Positions 17,412-26,168 are shown, counted from the stretch's first letter. The stretch: 64,000 bases of DNA from Minisyncoccota bacterium (GCA_014376695.1 JACMRA010000016.1:132581-196580); one strand, 5' to 3'. Numbers and translations: made by a program. Notes: a model not told the origin generated them from the letters alone.

Positions 17412-18074
17412 CTACCCGCCAAAGCGTCTCTGCCTTGATTGGTAGAATTCTACTGCCTTTGCCAGTTCTGCTTCTCCAAAGTCTGGCCAAAGAGTTTCGG
17501 TAAAATATAGCTCAGAATACACACCTTGCCACGGCAAAAAATTTGACAATCGAAGCTCTCCACCGGGGCGAATTATTAGATCCGGTTCATTGGCTGAATA
17601 TAGGTTTTGGGTGATTAACTCTTCGGTTATTAGAGTTTGACCACTGGCAATTGCATTGTTGACGGCATCGACTATCTCAGCTCGCCCGCCATAGTTTAGG
17701 CAGATTTGGAGCACCAGCTTGGTACCGTCCTTTGTAGACTCGACCAGCTCTTCGACAGCTGTTTGGAGGTCGCTTGGCAAAGACTTGAGCTTACCCATAA
17801 TTTTGACTCTGACATTTTGACCTACCAGTTTTCGTTTGTAACTGCGGGCCATTTTGGTGATTAAATCTACTAGATTACTTACTTCGTCCACCGATCTTTT
17901 GGTTAGATTTTCGCCCGATAAGGCGTAGACTGTAAGGGTATCAACGCCGTATTTAGGGCATAATTGCATAATTTTGCCAAGGTTGTCGGCCCCTTGAGCA
18001 TGTCCGATTATCCGTGCCAAGTTGTTAGCTGCAGCGAAGCGGCGATTACCGTCCATTATAATAGCAATGTGCAT
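17412..18074 (-). CDS. uppS: polyprenyl (undecaprenyl) diphosphate synthase
   Basis: cis-Prenyltransferase that extends farnesyl diphosphate with isopentenyl diphosphate to make the undecaprenyl carrier for wall and glycan precursors. Visible motifs: HIAIIMDGNRRFA at the very N-terminus, ARIIGHAQG, YALSGENLTKR, LQICLNYGGRAEIVDA, PDLIIRPGGELRLSNFLPWQ and ELYFTETLWPDF. 220 residues, slightly shorter than usual because the N-terminal lead is missing. Its 3' end is duplicated as a relict at 9497-9632, bracketing the lipid island. No Shine-Dalgarno is visible. Confidence 0.93.
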   Translation of the reverse strand: MHIAIIMDGNRRFAAANNLARIIGHAQGADNLGKIMQLCPKYGVDTLTVYALSGENLTKRSVDEVSNLVDLITKMARSYKRKLVGQNVRVKIMGKLKSLPSDLQTAVEELVESTKDGTKLVLQICLNYGGRAEIVDAVNNAIASGQTLITEELITQNLYSANEPDLIIRPGGELRLSNFLPWQGVYSELYFTETLWPDFGEAELAKAVEFYQSRQRRFGG

Positions 18075-18123
18075 AAAATTTTATTCGTGTCATCTCTTGA
18101 AGTATCGTAAATAAAAAACAATT

Positions 18124-18642
18124 CTATAAATTTGGCAAGCTATGTTTTAATTCCCTGTGATGTTTTTTTGCGCCCACACAAATTAATTCTAGAAAATTCC
18201 AAAATTCTAGGCTGTGATTCATATGTTTGGTATGAGCTAATTCGTGAAGGATAACATAATCGATTAGTTCAGTTTTTAGAGTTAGCAGTTTATAGTTTAG
18301 GGAAATATTTTTTCTACTACTGCATGATCCCCAGCGAGTTTTTTGGGAGCGAAAAGATACCCGATTATAATTTAAATTATTTGCCGAGGACAAAAGCTCC
18401 AAACGACTGGTCAAATATTCTCTTGCAAGCCTTTTGTCGATTGCTGGTAAGCTGTGATTGTGAATTTGGCTTTTGCTGCGTAATTGAACTGCCAAAATCC
18501 ACTTGTGTTTTGCTTCTATAAGCTTGCTGACTTGTAAATGAGTTGCCCGAATCGGTGCAGTAACGACGACATTGCCTTCTCGATTAACCCGAATGTAAAT
18601 ATTTTTGATTTTTTTGTGTATCAGAGTGAAGTCTATGAGCAT
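18124..18642 (-). CDS. YgjP-like zinc metallopeptidase (DUF45)
   Basis: Contains YVILHELAHTKHMNHSLEF, the HExxH zinc site with the third ligand region, after RVSFRSQKTRWGSCS, the WGSC block that defines the YgjP/DUF45 family. 172 residues, shorter than E. coli YgjP; the N-terminal region (KNIYIRVNREGNVVVTAP) is the usual beta domain. Cytoplasmic; physiological substrate unknown. Its stop codon is 49 bases from the uppS start. Confidence 0.85.
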   Translation of the reverse strand: MLIDFTLIHKKIKNIYIRVNREGNVVVTAPIRATHLQVSKLIEAKHKWILAVQLRSKSQIHNHSLPAIDKRLAREYLTSRLELLSSANNLNYNRVSFRSQKTRWGSCSSRKNISLNYKLLTLKTELIDYVILHELAHTKHMNHSLEFWNFLELICVGAKKHHRELKHSLPNL

Positions 18643-18661
18643 ACCGGTAATAATTAGAATT

Positions 18662-18691
18662 AAAAAACTCCCTGAAGTTAATCAAGGAGTC
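18662..18691 (-). terminator. intrinsic terminator after rpsE
   Basis: On the minus strand ACTCCTTGA pairs with TCAGGGAGT (one G-T pair) around a short loop and six T residues follow. It ends the L6-L18-S5 transcript and separates it from the YgjP gene. Confidence 0.85.
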
Positions 18692-18719
18692 TAAATTTTG
18701 CGCTTCTGGAGAAGTATGC

Positions 18720-19643
18720 TTATTTGATTTCTGCTTCTGCCTCTACTACTTCTTTAACTGGAGTATTTGTAGCTGGCTTTCCGTCTTTGGTTCCGTAGAC
18801 TTCTTGGAGAGCTGTAACGGCGGCTCGAATTCCAACCATTTTGTTGTTGGTTCCAATTACCTTGGAGTAGATATTTTGAATACCTGCAAGTTGTAGAACC
18901 GGTCGCAAGAAACCACCAGCGATCAGACCCGTACCGGCAGTTGCAGGCTTAAGATAAATCAAGGCTGACTTGAACTTGTAAGTGACCGAATGATTAATAG
19001 ACTTATCACTGTTAAGGACAAAGTTAATCATACCAGCCTTGGCCTTTCGAGTAGCTTTGGTTACTGCATCTTGAAAATCAAGACCTTTTCCAGTTCCGTA
19101 GCCGATAGAACCATCTTTGTTACCTGCGATAACCAGAGCTGCAAAACGCATTTTCTTTCCACCTTTTACGGTTTTGGATACTCGATTTACTTCGATAACT
19201 TGAGTTGCGATATTGTCGTCAACAGCTGATTTGCCTCGATCATTTCGTCGACCAAAAGCTCCACCACCTTGGCCTGGGCGACCACCGAATGAGCGTCCTG
19301 CTCCGCCTGGGCCACCTGCTCGATTACCGAAACTTCGCCCGCCGCCGCCTTGACCTGCTGGAAATCCTCCTTCTGGTCGTGGGGTTCGATTACCTTGGTA
19401 ACCTCCAGTTCGTGGTGCTCCTCCTTGGTATCCGCCGCCGCCTTGACCTGCTGGAAATCCTCCTTCTGGTCGTGGGGTTCGATTACCTTGGTAACCTCCA
19501 GTTCGTGGTGCTCCTCCTTGGTATCCGCCTGGTCGTGGTGCGTAATTACTATTAGTAGCTCCCGCTGCGGCCGCACTTGGTGTAGCTGAAACAGTTGGAG
19601 TAGCTACTGGTGTAGGAGTTGTTGTTTTTTCTAATTCTGACAT
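18720..19643 (-). CDS. rpsE: 30S ribosomal protein S5 with a long Gly-rich N-terminal extension
   Basis: Residues 140-300 are a standard S5: TQVIEVNRVSKTVKGGKKMRFAALV, GKGLDFQDAVTKA, AGGFLRPVLQLAGIQNIYSKVIG. Before it are about 135 residues of T/A/P-rich and then G/Y/Q/R-rich sequence (SNYAPRPGG, GRSFGNR), low in order and basic, probably RNA-binding. The extension holds a perfect 93-base tandem duplication. S5 acts in decoding accuracy and 16S assembly. It ends the operon: there is no L30, L15 or secY after it, only a terminator. The start ATG lacks a Shine-Dalgarno. Confidence 0.96.
   Translation of the reverse strand: MSELEKTTTPTPVATPTVSATPSAAAAGATNSNYAPRPGGYQGGAPRTGGYQGNRTPRPEGGFPAGQGGGGYQGGAPRTGGYQGNRTPRPEGGFPAGQGGGGRSFGNRAGGPGGAGRSFGGRPGQGGGAFGRRNDRGKSAVDDNIATQVIEVNRVSKTVKGGKKMRFAALVIAGNKDGSIGYGTGKGLDFQDAVTKATRKAKAGMINFVLNSDKSINHSVTYKFKSALIYLKPATAGTGLIAGGFLRPVLQLAGIQNIYSKVIGTNNKMVGIRAAVTALQEVYGTKDGKPATNTPVKEVVEAEAEIK
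19341..19526 (-). repeat. perfect 93-base tandem duplication inside rpsE
   Basis: 19341-19433 and 19434-19526 are identical base for base. Each unit encodes 31 residues of the Gly-rich extension (GYQGGAPRTGG ... GGFPAGQGGG). Perfect identity including third positions points to a recent duplication, or to an assembly effect. Confidence 0.92.
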
Positions 19644-19681
19644 ATTCTATATTAATATTAATTTCTATATTTATTTGATTA

Positions 19682-20005
19682 CTACATATTTACTCCACTG
19701 GCTCGAATAGCATCAGCTACGGCAGCTACACGACCGTGATACAATGTACCATTTCTATCAAAGAGAACTTTTTCTTCTAATTTTAGTTCTTTGATTTTGG
19801 TAGCTAACATTTTACCTAATTCGATTGATTGTTCGGTTTTGGTGCCAGTCATCTTGTAAGTGGTAGCGGTGAATAGTGTATTTCGGCTTTGGGCTTCGAT
19901 GAGCTGAGCCATCATATTCTTGTTAGATCGCTTTACGATGACCACTGGGTAATCATAGTTTAGTTTGACTTTTGATCGTTTTCTTCGTACTGATAATTGG
20001 GACAT
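19682..20005 (-). CDS. rplR: 50S ribosomal protein L18
   Basis: Small basic protein binding 5S rRNA in the central protuberance. Recognisable by RRKRSKVKLNYDYPVVIVKRSNKNMMAQLI near the N-terminus, followed by GKMLATKIKELKLEEKVLFDRNGTLYHGRVAAVADAIRASGV, the conserved C-terminal block. 107 residues, a little short. Cotranscribed between L6 and S5 with 29- and 38-base gaps. No Shine-Dalgarno before the ATG. Confidence 0.93.
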   Translation of the reverse strand: MSQLSVRRKRSKVKLNYDYPVVIVKRSNKNMMAQLIEAQSRNTLFTATTYKMTGTKTEQSIELGKMLATKIKELKLEEKVLFDRNGTLYHGRVAAVADAIRASGVNM

Positions 20006-20034
20006 AATGATAATTGAATTATTTAACTTGAGCT

Positions 20035-20577
20035 TTATTTAGATTTCTTTACTACCTTCTTTCGATAGAATCTACCTGGGAACTTAAATCCTTTTTGTTT
20101 GTAGACATCACACTTTTTCATATTGTGAATAGTTGAGAAGAAATTACCAATTAACTGGTTATCAATAGATTCTCCACTCAATACATTTTTGGCTAGTGTC
20201 AACTTGACGGCGGCTGGTACTTCTACAATTACAGGATGTGAAAATCCAATATAAAGTGTTAGTTTTGGCCCTACTAGCTCCATCTTGAATCCGACACCGT
20301 TAAGCTCAAGAACTCGCTTAAATCCAGTGGAAACACCTGTTACCATATTCTGAATAATCGCTCTGCTGGTTCCCCAGATTGCTCGTTGAAACTTTTCGTT
20401 TTCATCTTTTACTAATACGTTCACCTCAGTTCCGTTAATCTGTAGACTAATACAGCTATTAAGGGTCTGGGTTAATTCTCCTAAGCCACCTTTGGCAGTT
20501 ACAACATTAGCCTTGTTATCATATGATAGTTGTACTTGTGCTGGTAAGGTGATCAATTTTTTTCCTACTCGAGACAT
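20035..20577 (-). CDS. rplF: 50S ribosomal protein L6
   Basis: MSRVGKKLITLPAQVQ is the canonical L6 start, so ATG 20577 is chosen over the upstream in-frame start at 20601. The second repeat ends in KNVLSGESIDNQLIGNFFSTIH, a variant of the usual ATG.DK..VGQ.AA.IR block, and the C-terminus is basic (RFYRKKVVKKSK). 180 residues. It is the first gene of a three-gene remnant of the spc operon; S8 and S14, normally upstream, are absent. TTGACA lies upstream (20651-20646 on the minus strand) without a convincing -10. Confidence 0.93.
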   Translation of the reverse strand: MSRVGKKLITLPAQVQLSYDNKANVVTAKGGLGELTQTLNSCISLQINGTEVNVLVKDENEKFQRAIWGTSRAIIQNMVTGVSTGFKRVLELNGVGFKMELVGPKLTLYIGFSHPVIVEVPAAVKLTLAKNVLSGESIDNQLIGNFFSTIHNMKKCDVYKQKGFKFPGRFYRKKVVKKSK

Positions 20578-20733
20578 AATATATTTTCTTTGACGATTCA
20601 AGATTTTCTCTTAATCAATAGTAGTCAGGACGAATAACGCCAGATTGTCAAATACTAGCCAAAATACAAATACTGGCAGTTTTTTTAAAAACAAAATTTT
20701 TCCATCCTATTGGGTGGTATTATACGTGTTTAA

Positions 20734-20765
20734 TTGACAAAATCTTCAAAATATCTGTATATAAT
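20734..20765 (+). promoter_or_regulatory. promoter of the GT2 gene
   Basis: TTGACA (20734-20739) and an extended TG-TATATAAT -10 region (20756-20765), 18-20 base spacer depending on register, about 40 bases before ATG 20805. Confidence 0.6.
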
Positions 20766-20804
20766 TCTAACATACCTACTACTGATATTTTAAAGTATTT
20801 TGCT

Positions 20805-22586
20805 ATGGCCACTAATTACATACCAACAACTTTTGACAAATGGAATAAACACCTTTACTCACAGCTTAATCCGCTTTCCGTTCGACTTTACTTTTTGATT
20901 GGGCTGATTACTCTGCTCGTTAGTACCATTGGAATTTGGCAACTTATGTTAACTGGTCAGTGGTTTTTGATTTTGACTTCGTGCCTTTTTGCGGTGACTA
21001 TTATCAGTCAGATTACCTCGATGCTTCTTGGTCTGCTATATCAACCATTTAGTATCAAAAAACATAATCTTGTAGTAAGTAATTACTGGAACCAATTAGC
21101 AAAGCAAGAAGCCCCAAAAGTCTGCATTTTTTTGCCAATATGTGGAGAGGCTTTTGAGATTACCTCAAATACGCTACTGGCCATTAGTCGAGTCAACTAT
21201 CCTAACCTCCAAGCCGTCTGCCTCGACGATGGTAACAAAGCTGATATCAAAGAACTATGTCAAAAGCTTAATATAACCTATTTAACCCGTCCTAAACGTG
21301 GCCAATACAAAAAATCTGGTAACCTGCAATTCGGCTATGACAACACTGACAGTAAGTATGTCTTTATTCTTGACGCTGATTTTGAACCACATCCTGACTG
21401 TCTTCAGGACCTCATTCCGTATGTGGAACTCCCCGAGAACGCCAAAGTCTCGATGCTCCAGACGCCTCAATTCTTCAGGCTAAACTCCCAAATGGCCAAA
21501 AATTCACCCGTTGAATATGGATCTGGCGCTTCTGTCGAAATGTTTTATCAAGTTATGATGGGACTCAATAGCAAATATAAGGCAGGTATGTGTGTCGGCA
21601 CCTCGGTTTTGGTTAGGCGACAAGCCATTATCGATTGCGGCGGTACCCCAAAAATTAATGGTAGCGAAGATATGTGGCTTGGACTTCTTACAATGCGGGC
21701 TGGGTACCATATTAAATACCTACCTATAATTCTATCCGCTGGTAATTGCCCTGATAATATTGAGAGTTATTTCAAACAACAATCGCGTTGGTGCATTGGG
21801 ACTTTTGACACTATTTTTAACCGCAATTTCTGGACGACAAAGATGTCGCTTGTGGCTCGGGCTTGGTATCTAAATTGTGCGTTGTTTTATATTGGTGAGG
21901 CGTTGACACCCCTTTGGATTAGTAATTTAATTTTTTTGATGGCTAGTGGCCTATTTCGTTTCGATCCAGTAATTATTTGGGCTTACATTCCTTTAATGAT
22001 ATTCCAATTAGTGATTTCGGTTGGATTCAGACTCTTCGATAACTACAATGCTAACCGACTTGTCGGGGTTACCCAGAGCTTTGCCTTTTTGTTCACGATT
22101 ATTATCACCTTTTTCAAAAAACAGATGGCCTGGATTCCAGCCGGCCACTTAGCTAGCAAGTATTCAGTATCAAGAGACTTTATCAGATTTAGTATGTTGC
22201 TGGCGCTAATTACCGTTGGCTACACATTTGGGTTTGCAGTTAACTTAATACGAAATTTTAATCAGTTGAATAATCCTGGTCTTTGGCTGTTAGTTGCCAC
22301 AACCCTCTATCCAATTGTTATGTTTTGGCAGGTGTGTCATATCGCTCTAAGTCACATACTTCGAGTTAAGGCCGTTTCCACCTTCCGGGTCAATGATATG
22401 AATTCGCACCACGTCCATAAGCGCCAGTTTCGTATATACAAGCCTAATGTAATGCTGGCCGTTGCCATTAGCCTGCTAATTATATTTAGCCTGAGTCAGC
22501 TACCATTTCTTATAAATCAGTGGAGTAATCTTAGTCAACGAGCCGAAATAATCAGCAAACTTACCAACACCAAGTCAAATCCTTAA
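20805..22586 (+). CDS. cellulose-synthase-like GT2 glycosyltransferase
   Basis: Processive membrane glycosyltransferase. Two or three N-terminal membrane helices, then a GT-A domain with CLDDGNKADIKELC, ILDADFEPHPD (DxD), TSVLVRRQAI, GSEDMWLGL and QQSRWCIGTF (Q..RW), the D,D,D,QxxRW set of BcsA-type enzymes, followed by about five C-terminal helices. 593 residues; the PilZ domain of BcsA is missing, so c-di-GMP control is not expected. It makes a surface polysaccharide, sugar unknown. The membrane protein 53 bases downstream is probably a partner. Confidence 0.9.
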   Translation: MATNYIPTTFDKWNKHLYSQLNPLSVRLYFLIGLITLLVSTIGIWQLMLTGQWFLILTSCLFAVTIISQITSMLLGLLYQPFSIKKHNLVVSNYWNQLAKQEAPKVCIFLPICGEAFEITSNTLLAISRVNYPNLQAVCLDDGNKADIKELCQKLNITYLTRPKRGQYKKSGNLQFGYDNTDSKYVFILDADFEPHPDCLQDLIPYVELPENAKVSMLQTPQFFRLNSQMAKNSPVEYGSGASVEMFYQVMMGLNSKYKAGMCVGTSVLVRRQAIIDCGGTPKINGSEDMWLGLLTMRAGYHIKYLPIILSAGNCPDNIESYFKQQSRWCIGTFDTIFNRNFWTTKMSLVARAWYLNCALFYIGEALTPLWISNLIFLMASGLFRFDPVIIWAYIPLMIFQLVISVGFRLFDNYNANRLVGVTQSFAFLFTIIITFFKKQMAWIPAGHLASKYSVSRDFIRFSMLLALITVGYTFGFAVNLIRNFNQLNNPGLWLLVATTLYPIVMFWQVCHIALSHILRVKAVSTFRVNDMNSHHVHKRQFRIYKPNVMLAVAISLLIIFSLSQLPFLINQWSNLSQRAEIISKLTNTKSNP

Positions 22587-22638
22587 CTAAATTTCTAACG
22601 AAACTTCTAACGAATAATACTTCTAACGCATTAATTTT

Positions 22639-24171
22639 ATGACTCGATTTTTTACTAATTTATATATTACGATATTAGTTTTTTGCACATCAATATGGGC
22701 TTTTAGCTCCTTTTTTTGGCTGATTCAGTACCCGAGTGCGCCTTGGGCTTTGGCACTGAGCACGATTCTGACAATAACTGTAGTAATCTTACTTAATTAC
22801 AATTACATCAAAGCCAATTACATCAAGTTTAACTCTAAACCTTTTGCCCTACCTCTATTATTAGCCATCGATTTGATTAGTTACGGCTCGATAATTCTTG
22901 GGGTATTTTATATAAGCAAGGTCGCTACCCCATTTGCAACACCAAAAAATCTCGCCTACGCCCAAGCCCTTCAAGCCTTCAAACAGGGCTGGAACCCAAT
23001 TTTGTACGATGCGAGCAATCTGGCAATCAGTAATTCCAACCAGCTTTGGTCCCAACTCCCTCGTTTTAGCATATCTAATTATTACAGCCTGAGTTCAATT
23101 AGCGGGCTTAATGCTGGGATTTTCTTGAATTTACTATTGATTATCGCAGGCCTGGCTTGTAGTGCTTTGGCCATTAATAAGCTACTTCCGCGCAACCTCA
23201 ATTTGGTCAATCGATACTTTTGGCGAATTGCTCTAACCTTAATTATTACTTGTAATCCAATCACCCTGCGCCTTGCCAGTAGTTTGGAAGTCCTCCCCCA
23301 GATTTACGCACTCTATATTATTATCCTAAGTTCCGGCGTCCTGATCAGCAAAAAAAAGTCAAATATAATCCATTGGACAACTATAACCCTCTCAACTATT
23401 ATACTGGCTGGATTAAGTTATTTTGCCCTACTTATCGGCACTCTTCTGGCCATTGGCATAGTTGCCTACCACAAACTCAATAACAGCCTTAAAATATCTC
23501 CCCAAGTTTCTTTGGCCGTATCAGAAATTGCTATCCTTGGTGCCCTAATCAACTTCAACCCCTACATTCCCAAGCTCATTGATAAACTCGGTGGTATCAA
23601 TGCTACCGGTATTAGCCAGCTCGGCGACAAATTACTTGGCCTAATTAATCAACAATTCAACACCGTTATCCCAAGCTTGTTTGCAATGACGGGTACTAAC
23701 CGCCAGTTAATCTATTCCAAGCTGCCTTTTGTAATTGACAATTCAGAAATCGCCGTCCTTAAGAATCCTAACCTACCTCTTGTAACCGGTGGTCTTGGCC
23801 TGTGGTTTGGTGGAGTTATACTTATCTGGATTCTAGGAAATAGCTATCTCTACTGGCTAACTTGCCTCAAACCCAAGCGAATTGGCGAGGCTAACCTAGA
23901 AGAGCAAATGATTATCAAGTTCCACCACCAACGGAATATGCTGATTATTCTTATTTATACAATTTTTACAGTATTTTTGGTATTTTTGGGGCTTTTGACT
24001 CGAGATATTTTTAATCTAAATCAATTGAGTTTTTGGTGGCTTGTACCTTGTAGCAGTTTGATTGTCTGGCTCTATTTTGACGATGCCAGGCTTGATATTG
24101 CACGGCAGGTTTTGGCAGTGTTCTTAATCGGTAATTGCCTGCTAACAATTTGGCTTGGATTAGGAATTTGA
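22639..24171 (+). CDS. polytopic membrane protein, 510 aa
   Basis: Not assigned to a family. About eleven to twelve hydrophobic segments, small extracytoplasmic loops and a long cytoplasmic loop near residues 405-430. The general look is that of GT-C glycosyltransferases or O-antigen-type membrane proteins, but the expected acidic motif in the first loop is not clear. It follows the GT2 gene by 53 bases, a gap with three TTCTAACG(A/C) copies, and is probably cotranscribed and part of surface-glycan synthesis or export. Its stop codon lies in the -35 box of the next promoter. Confidence 0.65.
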   Translation: MTRFFTNLYITILVFCTSIWAFSSFFWLIQYPSAPWALALSTILTITVVILLNYNYIKANYIKFNSKPFALPLLLAIDLISYGSIILGVFYISKVATPFATPKNLAYAQALQAFKQGWNPILYDASNLAISNSNQLWSQLPRFSISNYYSLSSISGLNAGIFLNLLLIIAGLACSALAINKLLPRNLNLVNRYFWRIALTLIITCNPITLRLASSLEVLPQIYALYIIILSSGVLISKKKSNIIHWTTITLSTIILAGLSYFALLIGTLLAIGIVAYHKLNNSLKISPQVSLAVSEIAILGALINFNPYIPKLIDKLGGINATGISQLGDKLLGLINQQFNTVIPSLFAMTGTNRQLIYSKLPFVIDNSEIAVLKNPNLPLVTGGLGLWFGGVILIWILGNSYLYWLTCLKPKRIGEANLEEQMIIKFHHQRNMLIILIYTIFTVFLVFLGLLTRDIFNLNQLSFWWLVPCSSLIVWLYFDDARLDIARQVLAVFLIGNCLLTIWLGLGI

Positions 24172-24196
24172 CAAAGTAACTAGTATTTAGTATATA
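24168..24196 (+). promoter_or_regulatory. consensus promoter, leaderless
   Basis: TTGACA (24168-24173), 17-base spacer, TATATA (24191-24196), then nine bases to ATG 24206. With initiation about seven bases after the -10, the transcript would begin within three bases of the start codon. Confidence 0.65.
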
Positions 24197-24205
24197 TAGT
24201 CAATA

Positions 24206-25236
24206 ATGAGCGATACTCCCGGCCTGTTTCAACCACAAAAATACGAGCTTCCAAAAATACCTGGTACCCGTAACGGCGACGGTAGTTTTTTTCGATCCTT
24301 ACCAAGTGGTAATTTTGCCATGGTTTGTGATGGCGTAGGTGAAAATAATTCTAATTCACTCCTAAAAAGCCATCTTTAGACTTGACCCTGGTATGGATGC
24401 CACTCCAATGGATATTCGATCTTCGCGTTGGATGGAACAAGTTTGCGAAGTAATTATCGATAAACCTGAATTTATAGCTAAATTTGATAAAGTTAAAACC
24501 CTCGAGGAGCTTATATTCTTGCAACAACAAACACTGAAAGAAATCATCAGGCAATTCCAAACTTAGGCCTCGCCTCGTAACTTATATTTAGTCTGCAAAT
24601 TGGTCGGTAGCTTTTTTTTGACCAAAGAATCTGTTGGAACCGTAGGGCTAACTTACGGAGATGTATTTACTTTTGACAGCGATGGGCAAATTATTTCGAT
24701 AGTCAAAAAGCTGAATTTCAAGAAGATTATAATCAAACTTGTTCCGAAATACTATGGGATAATCTCAATATGGCCATACTCCAGATAATACCACTGGTCA
24801 AAAAGCTAGTAGACCCAAAAAAACCGGGAGGAAGTCTTTATATCCGCCTTAGATAGAATTAAAGAAAAGGTCTATCCAAATCGATACGGGGTTCTTAGAT
24901 GCTTTTAAACAGTGGCTCCGAGCAGATGGAGTTAAGGATATTTTCAAAACCCAACACATGCCGACAACGATTATTAGTTCAGAATTATCAAGTAATGACC
25001 CAAAACTATATCCCTCCCCAATTGTTCAAGATATAATAATGACTAGCGACGGAATAGAGGACGGGGTCAAAATTACTACTTTGGACAATCAACAACAGCT
25101 TTTGATTGACTATCCCTCGATAATTACCTATATTTTGATGTTCCAAAAATTGTCGCTCACACCGATCAAAGACGATGATTTGTTATGCCTGGACATTAGG
25201 TATTTGACAACCCCCCAAATACTATCCACTAACTAA
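24206..25236 (+). pseudogene. decayed PP2C-type serine/threonine phosphatase
   Basis: The first 54 codons read MSDTPGLFQPQKYEL ... SLPSGNFAMVCDGVGEN, the start of a PP2C phosphatase where (A/C)DG(M/V)G supplies the first metal-binding Asp. A stop follows at 24377-24379. Homologous-looking pieces continue in changing frames: MEQVCEVIIDKPEF (24430s), GLTYGDVFTFDSDG (24650-24695, matching the second Asp block with GDS replaced), AEFQEDYNQTCSEILW (24712 onward), and a last open part (24958-25236) containing IIMTSDGIEDGV, the third metal block. At least three frameshifts and stops separate them. The intact promoter in front suggests recent loss. Confidence 0.7.
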
Positions 25237-25241
25237 TTTAT

Positions 25242-25658
25242 ATGCAATTTCGTAACTCCAAAAATATGTTCTGGCGACATTGGTTGACGGCCCCTGTCAT
25301 CTGGGCGCCTTTCCCGTTTGTTTTAATCCTTGATTTGATGATGGAGATATATCACCAAGTTGGCTTTGGCCTCTGCAAGTTGGAGCGGGTTGATCGAAGC
25401 CAGTATATTCAAATCCGAGACCGCGGCAAACTCCAATACCTCAGCCCCCTAGAAAAAATTGGCTGTATGTATTGCGGTTATATCAACGGCGTAATGCTCT
25501 ATTGGGGCGAAATATGCCAGCGAACAGAGGCCTATTGGTGCGGAATTATGCACGAGGGTAAGCCAGGCTTTGAAACTCAAAAGCACCAAATTAAGGGACA
25601 TTTTGCCAAGTTCAATGACCGAGAGGATACTAATAACAAGTATCGAGAGTTTTTTTAG
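25242..25658 (+). CDS. conserved protein of unknown function with a CxxC motif
   Basis: 138 residues: an N-terminal hydrophobic segment (WLTAPVIWAPFPFVLILDLMM), then QIRDRGKLQYLSPLEKIGCMYCGYINGV and RTEAYWCGIMHEG. The pattern YL...EKI.C.YCGY.NG...Y....RTE.YWC.I.H is one I have seen as a conserved bacterial family of unknown role; the cysteines and His could bind metal. It starts five bases after the PP2C relict. The last 30 codons (from GFETQKHQ) are repeated as a relict at 26072-26168. Confidence 0.7.
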   Translation: MQFRNSKNMFWRHWLTAPVIWAPFPFVLILDLMMEIYHQVGFGLCKLERVDRSQYIQIRDRGKLQYLSPLEKIGCMYCGYINGVMLYWGEICQRTEAYWCGIMHEGKPGFETQKHQIKGHFAKFNDREDTNNKYREFF

Positions 25659-25671
25659 GTGGCTTGACATA

Positions 25672-25992
25672 ATGTTAGATACTCTCTTAGTACTTAGATC
25701 AAACTCCTCTAAAAAATATCTCAATATGATCCAAAAAGCTCTTATCCCGTTCGTAATCTCAATGATATTACCGCTTTATAATGTATATCTAAGTTTCGGT
25801 AACCCGGCTCCTGACTATTACGGTGAATTTGCATTTCGGCATCTACCGCCAATTATTTTTTTGGTATCCTGGACTGTTTATTATTTTGCTAATAAGTCAA
25901 ATATGGCCGTAATCAAAAATAATATGACTATTAACTGGTTCTTTTTGATCTCCTTATTCTCTTCAGTAAGTGAATGGACGAATGGCTATTAG
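25672..25992 (+). CDS. small membrane protein
   Basis: Not recognised. Three hydrophobic helices (IPFVISMILPLYNVYLSF, LPPIIFLVSWTVYYFA, NWFFLISLFSS). ATG 25672 gives 106 residues; ATG 25726 (MIQKALIPF) gives 88 and starts just before the first helix. TTGACA lies at 25664-25669, so the later start may be the true one. It is the single gene between the intact 3' end of the gene before it and the relict pair at 26042-26168, so it looks like inserted cargo. Confidence 0.5.
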   Translation: MLDTLLVLRSNSSKKYLNMIQKALIPFVISMILPLYNVYLSFGNPAPDYYGEFAFRHLPPIIFLVSWTVYYFANKSNMAVIKNNMTINWFFLISLFSSVSEWTNGY

Positions 25993-26041
25993 ATGGGTTT
26001 TTGTATTTTTGTTTGACTTAATAGGTTTTTATTAGATCTCC

Positions 26042-26074
26042 CTACCGCAGCGTCCCGCCAAAAATCAGCCCTGC
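26042..26074 (-). pseudogene. 3'-end relict of a heliorhodopsin allele
   Basis: On the minus strand the 33 bases read AGLIFGGTLR-stop, against AWFIFGGTLR-stop at the end of the intact heliorhodopsin (27193-27225). 26 of 33 bases match, and four of the six changed codons are synonymous, so this is a diverged allele end rather than random similarity. It abuts the relict of the 25242 gene at 26072. Confidence 0.75.
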
Positions 26075-26168
26075 TTTGTAACTCAAAAGCACCAAGTCAA
26101 GTGTGGGGGACTTTGCCAAGTTTAACGACCTAAAGGATACTAATAACAAGTATCGGGGGGGGTTTTAA
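26072..26168 (+). pseudogene. 3'-end relict of the 25242-25658 gene
   Basis: Copy of the last 30 codons of the upstream gene in the same orientation, including 21 identical bases (26135-26155 against 25625-25645). It reads FVTQKHQVK, then after a frameshift DFAKFNDLKDTNNKYRGGF-stop, against FETQKHQIK ... FAKFNDREDTNNKYREFF-stop. Direct repeat flanking the 25672 gene. Confidence 0.8.

Noticed and set aside
19187..19589. Three long open frames overlapping the start of rpsE on both strands
   Set aside because: They come from the repetitive GC-rich S5 extension; composition is repeat-derived and S5 itself is certain.
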